From positions 1 through 56,788 of the forward strand of contig JAFQPO010000013.1 of the NCBI GenBank assembly GCA_017411715.1: a stretch of DNA of 56,788 nucleotides, in the 5' to 3' direction. Shown here piece by piece: positions 50,273-56,788 of this stretch; position 1 is the first letter of the stretch, and each line of letters starts with the position of its first letter. The notes beneath the pieces were generated by a model. That model was not told where the DNA came from and did no database searches. It saw nothing but the letters and a program-made list of their open reading frames with translations. The DNA is from Bacilli bacterium (GTDB taxonomy: Bacteria > Bacillota_I > Bacilli_A > ML615J-28 > CAG-313). The position numbers and the translations under genes are program-made.

Positions 50273-52033
50273 ATGGAATTTATTAATATAATAATAAATC
50301 AAAAAACTAACTATCATATTGTTCACAGCAAAGAATCAACTGAGTGTGAAAGATATGCTTGTAGTGAATTACAAAAATATCTATATCAATCATTAAATTA
50401 TCCTGTACCTATTTTTTCAGATAAATGTCAAAAAAGAGGGCCAGAAATCTTAATAGGTAATGCTAGAAATAATAACTATATGAAACTTTTAGAAGGCAAA
50501 ACAAAAGAAGCTTTCTTAATCAAGGAAGTAGATGAAAATATAATCATAACTGGTAATAGTCCTCGAGCTATTCTTTATGGTGTATATAAATTCTTAGAAG
50601 AGTTTATTGGTTTTAGATGTTTTACTAAAGATTGTGAAACATATGAAAAATTAGAAGAATTAAAGATTAAAAAACATTATGAACTTATTCAAGATTTCTC
50701 ATTTGAATATCGTGAAGTATATTTTAGAGATGCTTTTGATGGAGATTTCGCATCTAAAAACATGCTTAATAGTAACATGGCTTTTCTTGCTGACAAACAT
50801 GGAAATAAAGTCAAATGGTTTAACTTTCATCATTCATTCTCCGACTTACTAAACCCAAATGAATATTTTGATACACACCCAGAATATTTTTCACTTGTTG
50901 ATGGTAAAAGACAAAAAGAGCATACTGAACTTTGCCTATCTAATGAAGATGTTTATAAAATAGCTTTAGAAAAAGTTAGAAAGTGGATTATAGATAATCC
51001 CGAATGTGATGTTTTTTCAGTTGCTCAAGATGAATGGATGGGACACTTTATTAAGATGGCATGTGAATGTGATGAATGCAAGAAAATTGATGAAGAAAAT
51101 AATTCACAAAGTGGCTCTATTATTACTTTTGTGAATAAGATTGCGGAAGTTATTAAAAAAGAATTTCCTAATAAATTAATTCATACATTTGCATATCAAT
51201 ATTCTAGAAAAACCCCAACTAAAGTAATACCTAATGATAATGTAATTGTTAGACTTTGTAATATTGAATGTTCATGGTCTAGATCAATTGAAGAGTCAAA
51301 AGAAAAAGATCCACATAGTGAATCCGCAAAATTTTATGAAGATTTGTTAAACTGGAGTAAAATTACAAAGAGATTATATATTTGGGATTATGCTGTAAAT
51401 TTTAGAAACTATCTTTTACCTTTCCCTAACCTTCGTACAATCGATAAAAATATCAAACTATACAAGAAGTTAAAAGTACAAGGAGTGCTGATGCAAGGTA
51501 ATTTCTCACATGGTGGAGGTGGTTATCTTGATGAATTAAAATCATATGTGACTGCGAGACTTTTACGTGATGACAGTGAAGAATTAGATGTTTTAATTAA
51601 AGAATTTTGTGATAACTATTATGGAAAAAATATTAGTAATCAAGTTATTGCGTACATCAATTTATGGGAAGATCATGTTAAAAATTTTGATATGTGGTTA
51701 TATGATGATGCGGACCATCCAATGTTTGATGAAGTGATGATAGATAAATCATTGATATTATTAAAAGATGCATATCAAAATGCTGATTTAGATAAAAAGA
51801 TGCGTGTAGAAAAATTACTTCTTGGTATTGAATATTTAAGACTTGTTAGATTAGAATTAGATTATCCAAACAAAGAAGAAAAAATTGAACAATTTAGAAC
51901 GAAACTATTAGAACATAAAATTACTGAGATTTTTGAGCGAACAGCTCTTGATTATTCAATCGACGTAATGAAAAATAGCAGATACGCAAAAGATAGACCA
52001 AACTGGTATTCTTTATACTATATAATGAAATAA
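50273..52033 (+). CDS. DUF4838 / alpha-glucuronidase-like predicted glycoside hydrolase
   Basis: This encodes 586 residues from ATG 50273, with AGGG 6 nt upstream (the ATG at 50261 overlaps it). Residues ~1-130 resemble the GH67 N-terminal domain (ECERYACSELQKYL ... ILIGNA ... LYGVYKFLEEFIGFR). Residues ~210-450 match DUF4838 (AQDEWMGHF, CECDECKKIDEEN, YSRKTPTKVIP, WDYAVNF). Proteins of this kind sit in polysaccharide-use operons, but no catalytic activity is established. No signal peptide is seen, so it is cytoplasmic. It follows the NagZ-like gene directly; both probably act on an imported N-acetylated or uronic sugar. Confidence 0.85.
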   Translation: MEFINIIINQKTNYHIVHSKESTECERYACSELQKYLYQSLNYPVPIFSDKCQKRGPEILIGNARNNNYMKLLEGKTKEAFLIKEVDENIIITGNSPRAILYGVYKFLEEFIGFRCFTKDCETYEKLEELKIKKHYELIQDFSFEYREVYFRDAFDGDFASKNMLNSNMAFLADKHGNKVKWFNFHHSFSDLLNPNEYFDTHPEYFSLVDGKRQKEHTELCLSNEDVYKIALEKVRKWIIDNPECDVFSVAQDEWMGHFIKMACECDECKKIDEENNSQSGSIITFVNKIAEVIKKEFPNKLIHTFAYQYSRKTPTKVIPNDNVIVRLCNIECSWSRSIEESKEKDPHSESAKFYEDLLNWSKITKRLYIWDYAVNFRNYLLPFPNLRTIDKNIKLYKKLKVQGVLMQGNFSHGGGGYLDELKSYVTARLLRDDSEELDVLIKEFCDNYYGKNISNQVIAYINLWEDHVKNFDMWLYDDADHPMFDEVMIDKSLILLKDAYQNADLDKKMRVEKLLLGIEYLRLVRLELDYPNKEEKIEQFRTKLLEHKITEIFERTALDYSIDVMKNSRYAKDRPNWYSLYYIMK

Positions 52034-52073
52034 GATTAAGTGTATCATTAGTGAGAAAAAAGTAAAAAAATGT

Positions 52074-52079
52074 TATAAT
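52074..52079 (+). promoter_or_regulatory. -10 box of the YwaF-like gene
   Basis: TATAAT at 52074-52079, 28 bp before the start codon. The -35 region is poor. Confidence 0.45.
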
Positions 52080-52107
52080 TATTAAGATAAAATATACGGA
52101 GTAAATT

Positions 52108-52878
52108 ATGAAAGAATTTTTTGGAATAGGTGGATACCAAAGAGAACCTGAAGGATACATGTCATGGCAACATTTAGTGTTTGTATCTAGTTTAATGGTT
52201 ATTATGATTGTCTTAGCTGTTGTAATAGGACTAATTAATAAAAAGAAAGATGATAAGAAAAAGAATATTACTATAATTGTAGCAGCTATATTAATTGATG
52301 CATTTGAGTTATTTAAAATAATTTTAATTTGTACTACTAGTGGAGAAACAGATAGTTGGCACAATTTATTGCCTTTATATTTATGTAGTATACAATTAAT
52401 CACAATTCCTCTAGCAGCTTTTTCTAAAGGTCGAGTTAAAGAAGCAGCTTTAGATTTTGTTGTAATATTTGGAATTTTAGGTGCTGTTTTAGGAACATAT
52501 GGAGCAGGTCAAAATTATGCGGCATATCCAGTACTATCATTTGATAATGTTGTAGCAGGATTAACACACACAATTTCTGGCTTTACTTCATTATATATAG
52601 TTATATCAGGTATGGCTAGTATGAAGAAGAGTAATATGCCAATCACATTTGCGATATTATTTTGTTTCTGTGTAGCAGCGTATATTGCTAATGAATTCCT
52701 TGGTACAAATTATATGTTCTTAGTTAGAGGTGATGGAACACCTTATGATATTTTCTATAATTTAGTAAATGGAAATCAATGCTTCTATCCAATCATTGTA
52801 GCAGGTTTATTTGTACTTTATATAATAGCGTATCATTTAATATTTAATTTAATAAAAAATAAAGTTCACGCCAAATAA
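52108..52878 (+). CDS. YwaF-family (TIGR02206-type) integral membrane protein
   Basis: This encodes 256 residues with about six to seven membrane segments. LLPLYLCSIQLIT (~90-102) and LGTNYMFL near ~205 are the landmarks of the YwaF/TIGR02206 family. The function of the family is unknown. CGGAG precedes the ATG. It has its own -10 box and terminator, so it is monocistronic. Confidence 0.85.
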   Translation: MKEFFGIGGYQREPEGYMSWQHLVFVSSLMVIMIVLAVVIGLINKKKDDKKKNITIIVAAILIDAFELFKIILICTTSGETDSWHNLLPLYLCSIQLITIPLAAFSKGRVKEAALDFVVIFGILGAVLGTYGAGQNYAAYPVLSFDNVVAGLTHTISGFTSLYIVISGMASMKKSNMPITFAILFCFCVAAYIANEFLGTNYMFLVRGDGTPYDIFYNLVNGNQCFYPIIVAGLFVLYIIAYHLIFNLIKNKVHAK

Positions 52879-52904
52879 ATGAGTCGAAAGACTCATTTTT
52901 ATTT
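52878..52904 (+). terminator. Rho-independent terminator
   Basis: Stem aatgagtc (52878-52885) pairs with gactcatt (52890-52897) across gaaa; T-rich tail. Confidence 0.9.
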
Positions 52905-52968
52905 ATAAATAAATTTCATAACAAAATTAGTAATAATTATAAAAAAAATAAAAAATATCGTTTTGGCG

Positions 52969-53033
52969 TTTTTTGAGCTAAAAATGCCCAATTCGTTCCA
53001 CTAGCGGACCGAATTAGAGAAAAAATCAAAAAA
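52969..53033. other. Intergenic structured element
   Basis: An outer 8-bp stem ttttttga (52969-52976 with 53026-53033) encloses a hairpin aattcg-t-tcc...gga-c-cgaatt (52990-53015). The local base mix is richer in G and C than the flanks, and cgttcc recurs at 53045. It lies between a terminator and a promoter, with no gene. It could be a dispersed repeat or an RNA. Confidence 0.5.
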
Positions 53034-53071
53034 ATAGCGTTTTTCGTTCCAAGAGGTGATTTTTGATATTA

Positions 53072-53100
53072 TTGACAAAAAATGGTATCTAATGTATAAT
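53072..53100 (+). promoter_or_regulatory. Consensus promoter before the decayed gene
   Basis: TTGACA (53072-53077), a 17-nt spacer and TATAAT (53095-53100) are exact consensus, although the ORF downstream is broken. Confidence 0.85.
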
Positions 53101-53104
53101 GATA

Positions 53105-53406
53105 ATGTGTCTATCACAAAACTGTGTGATAAAGGATGAAGGAGTATCTTTTCATTTTAGTGTAGATGGTGAAAATGGGAAAATAAAAATAAAGGTTTAT
53201 GTAAAGATACTGCATGCAAATTAGGATGTAATGATGAATCCTATCAAACTAGTATAATGACTGGATCGGGAAAATCTGGAGCATATGGCGAATTAATGTT
53301 TGTTGCAGTTCCTGATGAAGGCGATACTTCAAATACTTATATTGCTGGTGCTGGTAGAGAAACCAACTATGTTAGTGTTGTATTTGTTGAATTCGAAAAA
53401 ATTTAA
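53105..53406 (+). pseudogene. Decayed gene, first part (frameshifted)
   Basis: A frame from ATG 53105 (MCLSQNCVIKDEGVSF) runs well to about 53193. The coding-like signal then continues in another frame (GLCKDTACKLGCNDESYQ ... VSVVFVEFEKI) to TAA 53404-53406. The shift marks an indel. I recognise no family. The surviving promoter suggests recent decay. Confidence 0.6.
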
Positions 53407-53409
53407 ACT

Positions 53410-53580
53410 ATAAATAAAGAAACCAAAGTTATAAAGAACGGTTTATATTGCAGTCGAGATATGAATGTATATTGCATTGTTGATAATTGTTCTATAACGA
53501 TAAACAGTAGCTGTGAAGGCAGAAAATGTGAAAGAAAATATAATTTATTCATGGATAGTTCCTTTGAAAATTGTTCTTGA
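53410..53580 (+). pseudogene. Fragment homologous to the following lipoprotein gene
   Basis: In the same frame as the end of the preceding remnant, beyond its TAA, the sequence reads INKETKVIKNGLYCSRDMN. This is nearly the same as residues ~28-46 of the lipoprotein at 53656 (INKETEVIKNGLYCSRDMN). The DNA match runs about 95 nt, then the two diverge, and the fragment stops at TGA 53578-53580. It looks like a broken tandem duplicate. Confidence 0.7.
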
Positions 53581-53655
53581 TTTGTATTATTTTATTTTAT
53601 TTGTATTTATTTGCTTAGGTATAATCCTAATTTGAAAAAGTATTTGGAGGCTCGT

Positions 53656-54423
53656 ATGAAATTTAAAACCATAATATTTTTAATAGTGTTTGTGTTATCA
53701 GCACAGCTTTATTCTTGTAGTAGTGTTGAAAATATAAATAAAGAAACTGAAGTTATAAAAAACGGTTTATATTGTAGTCGCGATATGAATGTTTATTGTA
53801 TTGTTGATAATGGTTCTATAACGATAACTAGAATTTTAGATGCTAGTGAGGTTAGTGATAAAAGCATAATTTCAGATGTTTATAATTACGAATTAGTTAA
53901 TGGTTCCTATGTTTGTGAAAATGTTAGAAATAAAGTCTCTTTTAAATTGCATGATGAAATTTTAACTATGATTATAAATCAAAAAACATATGAATTGAGG
54001 AAGAAAACTATCGTAGAAAGTTATAATGATTCTAATAAATTACCTAAAATCAATATAGAAGATATTGTTATTAGATCTTTTCAAGTATATTGGGAACCTA
54101 ATATTAAAGAAAATTACTATCCGTATGATTGTGGGATTTTAAATGTTTGTGTGGAAGTATTAAAAGAAGGCAATAAAGATTATAATTTAATAAAAATTTT
54201 GGATTTTGAACCGGCACCTGTATCAAATTTTTATTTGAATTTAAGAGACTTGAAACTAGATAATGGAAAATATTTAATGAAAATGAAATACGGTGGTGGC
54301 AATTATTTGAAAGATGACAAATTATTCAAAAGTATTGATTCTGACCCCATATATTTATCGATTTTGGTAGATAATGGTTATGAAAATGTGGAGTTTATAA
54401 ACGAGGATGATTATGAGATATAA
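53656..54423 (+). CDS. Lipoprotein of unknown function
   Basis: This encodes 255 residues from ATG 53656, with GGAGG at 53646-53650; the in-frame TTG at 53611 overlaps a TATAAT-like box (53620-53625) and is rejected. A signal sequence (MKFKTIIFLIVFVLSAQ) ends at a near-lipobox LYSC, so it should be lipid-anchored outside. The rest is a soluble domain with many strands; no family is recognised. A segment near its N-terminus is duplicated in the broken gene just upstream. It overlaps the M64-like gene by 11 nt, so the two proteins are made together and may act together. Confidence 0.75.
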   Translation: MKFKTIIFLIVFVLSAQLYSCSSVENINKETEVIKNGLYCSRDMNVYCIVDNGSITITRILDASEVSDKSIISDVYNYELVNGSYVCENVRNKVSFKLHDEILTMIINQKTYELRKKTIVESYNDSNKLPKINIEDIVIRSFQVYWEPNIKENYYPYDCGILNVCVEVLKEGNKDYNLIKILDFEPAPVSNFYLNLRDLKLDNGKYLMKMKYGGGNYLKDDKLFKSIDSDPIYLSILVDNGYENVEFINEDDYEI

Positions 54424-56788
54424 ATTGATTAAATTTCTAGTTTTTTGTGTTTTGATAGGTGTTATACTAATAAATTTTAATACTATATGTATGAAGGTTT
54501 ATGGTGTAAATGATTTTGAGGCTGAAAACGATTATACGATAGATGATATTCGTGATATACTTAGTAGTCAAGATATAGAAAATGAATATGATGAATATTT
54601 GACAGTTTTCAACGAAGACGGATTAATGCAAGATATTATAATAGATAATGATGAAGATGAAGATGAAGATGTTGATGTTGTATGTACAAATGAAAATGCT
54701 CTCATGAATGTATCAAATCCATTTAATGTTAGAAAAATAGTTGATAGTGGAAGACCAGATAGTGAAAGTATTGTTATAACAATTATGGGAGATGGTTTTA
54801 CGGAAACTGAGCAAGATGAGTTTATTGATGCTGCTCAAAGTTCTGCTATTAGATTAATTAATGAATATCCAATGCGCCTATATAAGAATTATTTTAGTGT
54901 GTATGCTGTTGAAGTAATTTCAAATGAATCTGGTGTTAGTAGGGATGTTGATGATTTCAATTGGGGCGATAATAATCATGAGGTAGATAATTATTTTGGA
55001 AGCAGATTTTGGCATAATGCGACTATTTTTAATAAGGGATCTGAACGTATTTTATATATAACAAAAAAGGCGCGTGTGAGGGCTTTAGAACATGAAGATA
55101 GTGTATTGACAATAATATTGTGTAATTCGATGAGAAGGGGAGGATCCGCAAAGGATTTTGCAGTATCATCTTTGTATGGTGATTATGAACGAATTGTTTC
55201 TCATGAATTTGGCCATGCTTTTGCTAACTTGGCTGATGAATATTTTTTTAGACCGCGGGAAGCGGTGAATATGACTAAAATAAATAATCCTTCAACAGTG
55301 AAATGGAGTAATTGGATAGATAATAATGCTACAGGTATATATAAAATTGGCGTTTACCCATATGGAACATCAGGTATGGCATCTAATTGGTATCGCCCAC
55401 ATGAATCATGTAAGATGAACAATTCCAACAGAGATTTTTGTGCTGTATGTTCTTCAGAAATAATAAGATTACTGGAACAAAAAACAGGTGATGCCATTGA
55501 AACGGTTGATTTGTCTGATGGAAATATATGTATTTCAAATTTCAATATAGAATATTCTGGAAAGTTGAGTATACCTATTAAGTTGAACGGTAAATATGTT
55601 ACTATGCTAGGAGATTCATCATTTGAGAATTATGATTCAATTACAAGTATAAGTATGTTAGGCAAAATTACTGATATCGGCTCAAATTCGTTTAAAGATT
55701 GTATTAATTTGAGTAGAGTTAATTTAAATAGAGAATTAATTAATATACATTCAAATGCATTTAAAAATTGCAAGAATTTGGATGAAATAACGATACCTGA
55801 TAATGTGATGCACATAGGAAATAATGTGTTTGATGGTTGCTCAAATTTAACTAATATAATTTTACCTAATTCTTTAGTAGAAATAGGTCAAAACGCATTT
55901 AAGGATTGTGAGTCGCTTTCTGAAATAGAAATACCGAATAGTGTAATATCAATTGGAAATGGAATTTTTGAAGGATGTTCTGGCTTGTCAAAATTGAAAA
56001 TCCCATATTTGAATTCTTATGTAGGTAAATTATATGGATTTGATCATTATAATGTACCCGCGTCGAGAATGATTAATTTAAGTGAAGTTATTATTGATAT
56101 GGAGGCTAATATTTCTAATGATACTTTTTATGGATGTGATTTATTAGAAAGTGTTGGTTTACCTAAAGAATTTACTTTATCAGGCGATGATTTATTTCAT
56201 GGTTGTGATGCTTTGGAAAATATATATTACAATGGGACGTTAGAAGATTGGTGTATATTAGAATTTAATAGTGGTACTTCTAATCCTATGTATTATGCAG
56301 AAAAATTATATATGAAAAATAATAGTAGTCAGTATTATCAAATAGAAGAAATAGAAATACCTGATTCAATAATTAATATTGGCGATTATGTCTTTTATGG
56401 ATGTAAAAATTTGATAAATATCACAATATCTGATAGTGTGGAAACTATTGGAAACAGTGCTTTTGAAGGATGTATTAATTTAAAAGATATAGTTATTCCA
56501 AGTGATGTCACAAGTATAGGTTCATCTACTTTTTCTGGATGTAGTAGTTTAGCAAATGTTGAGTTTAAAAAAGATACTTATCCTATCACAATTGTAGGTA
56601 TTAATGTCTTTTATTTGTGTAATCCCTTGTTGAAAATAAAAGTTCCGAGTAGTAAAATAATCCAATATAAGAATCTTGCCAACTTATCTAGTTATAGTGA
56701 TATTATAATTCCAAACGAAAGCTTAGAAGTAATGTATGTGAATTGTTATTCTGATATTTTAGAAGATGAAGAATTACAATCAAGAAAA
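54413..56788 (+). CDS. Surface M64-type metallopeptidase with BspA-type leucine-rich repeats (3' end outside window)
   Basis: At least 792 residues are visible; the gene runs off the window. An N-terminal hydrophobic signal (~3-24) is followed by an acidic linker (IDNDEDEDEDVDV). A metallopeptidase domain at ~100-375 has SHEFGHAFANLADEY (~262-276), the H-E-x2-H...D-E zinc motif of the IgA-peptidase M64 family, with VITIMGDGFT-type opening strands. From ~399 onward come BspA/LRR_5 repeats of ~23 residues (I-G-x-x-A/V-F-x-x-C-x-x-L-x-x-I-x-I-P). It is a likely secreted or surface protease binding host or other targets. It overlaps the lipoprotein gene. Confidence 0.85.
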   Translation, partial: MRYKLIKFLVFCVLIGVILINFNTICMKVYGVNDFEAENDYTIDDIRDILSSQDIENEYDEYLTVFNEDGLMQDIIIDNDEDEDEDVDVVCTNENALMNVSNPFNVRKIVDSGRPDSESIVITIMGDGFTETEQDEFIDAAQSSAIRLINEYPMRLYKNYFSVYAVEVISNESGVSRDVDDFNWGDNNHEVDNYFGSRFWHNATIFNKGSERILYITKKARVRALEHEDSVLTIILCNSMRRGGSAKDFAVSSLYGDYERIVSHEFGHAFANLADEYFFRPREAVNMTKINNPSTVKWSNWIDNNATGIYKIGVYPYGTSGMASNWYRPHESCKMNNSNRDFCAVCSSEIIRLLEQKTGDAIETVDLSDGNICISNFNIEYSGKLSIPIKLNGKYVTMLGDSSFENYDSITSISMLGKITDIGSNSFKDCINLSRVNLNRELINIHSNAFKNCKNLDEITIPDNVMHIGNNVFDGCSNLTNIILPNSLVEIGQNAFKDCESLSEIEIPNSVISIGNGIFEGCSGLSKLKIPYLNSYVGKLYGFDHYNVPASRMINLSEVIIDMEANISNDTFYGCDLLESVGLPKEFTLSGDDLFHGCDALENIYYNGTLEDWCILEFNSGTSNPMYYAEKLYMKNNSSQYYQIEEIEIPDSIINIGDYVFYGCKNLINITISDSVETIGNSAFEGCINLKDIVIPSDVTSIGSSTFSGCSSLANVEFKKDTYPITIVGINVFYLCNPLLKIKVPSSKIIQYKNLANLSSYSDIIIPNESLEVMYVNCYSDILEDEELQSRK

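Overview
The window is a compact, strongly AT-rich stretch in which almost every gene lies on the + strand. Spacing is tight, AGGAG/GGTGA-type ribosome binding sites are common, and I find seven exact TTGACA-N17-TATAAT promoters. The gene content (pckA, gdpP-rplI-dnaB order, prfA-prmC-tsaC with a spoIIR relative, typA, Gram-positive lipoprotein signals, RelB/DinJ-type antitoxins) points to a low-GC Bacillota of the class Bacilli, plausibly an Erysipelotrichales/Acholeplasma-like or related uncultured gut lineage. The lineage is inference. Trp is encoded by TGG and stops are mostly TAA or TAG, with TGA in only two intact genes, so the standard bacterial code applies.

Region by region. 1-1000: two small minus-strand ORFs and an apparently gene-free stretch. 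1000-4750: an XRE regulator with its own operator, an ABC exporter and a serine hydrolase. 4883-11355: a 1408-residue lipoprotein amidase with B-repeats, a MATE transporter and a CPBP protease. 11807-14861: a polyprenol/diacylglycerol kinase-like protein, a CDF-like membrane protein and PEP carboxykinase. 15001-16049: a toxin-antitoxin-like pair (HTH-nucleotidyltransferase plus HEPN). 16117-27234: housekeeping block with a gdpP-L9 fusion, dnaB, prfA, an alanine racemase overlapping prmC, tsaC, spoIIR-like, a GNAT-like protein and typA. 27245-27942: a small membrane protein and tmRNA (ssrA).

27929-35918 is the most unusual part. Three successive modules of accessory genes follow ssrA. Each module ends in a copy of the extreme 3' end of ssrA (cccctagtccaccaat or a decayed form) and carries, just before it, a related stem-loop element. 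The first two modules also start with the same ~94 bp terminator-promoter block. Cargo includes a WapI-like immunity protein, unknown membrane proteins, a CoiA-like nuclease, a RelB-YggL-like fusion and a RhuM-family protein. No recombinase is encoded in the window. This looks like stepwise insertion of cassettes at the tmRNA 3' end.

36151-41021 is a potassium module: KtrB, KtrA, a 37-residue membrane peptide, a shortened KdpD and KdpE, without kdpFABC. 41228-44980 holds a small pyrophosphatase-like protein, a P-loop kinase, a methyltransferase, a PlsC-type acyltransferase with a zinc ribbon and a lipoprotein. 45064-52878 holds a lone RelB-type antitoxin with an operator directly in front of etfB-etfA-glcD (an electron-confurcating lactate dehydrogenase-type operon), then a NagZ-like GH3 enzyme, a DUF4838 protein and a YwaF-like membrane protein. 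52969-56788 holds a structured intergenic element, a decayed gene, a lipoprotein that shares a segment with the decayed gene, and a large surface M64-type metallopeptidase with BspA-type leucine-rich repeats that runs off the window.
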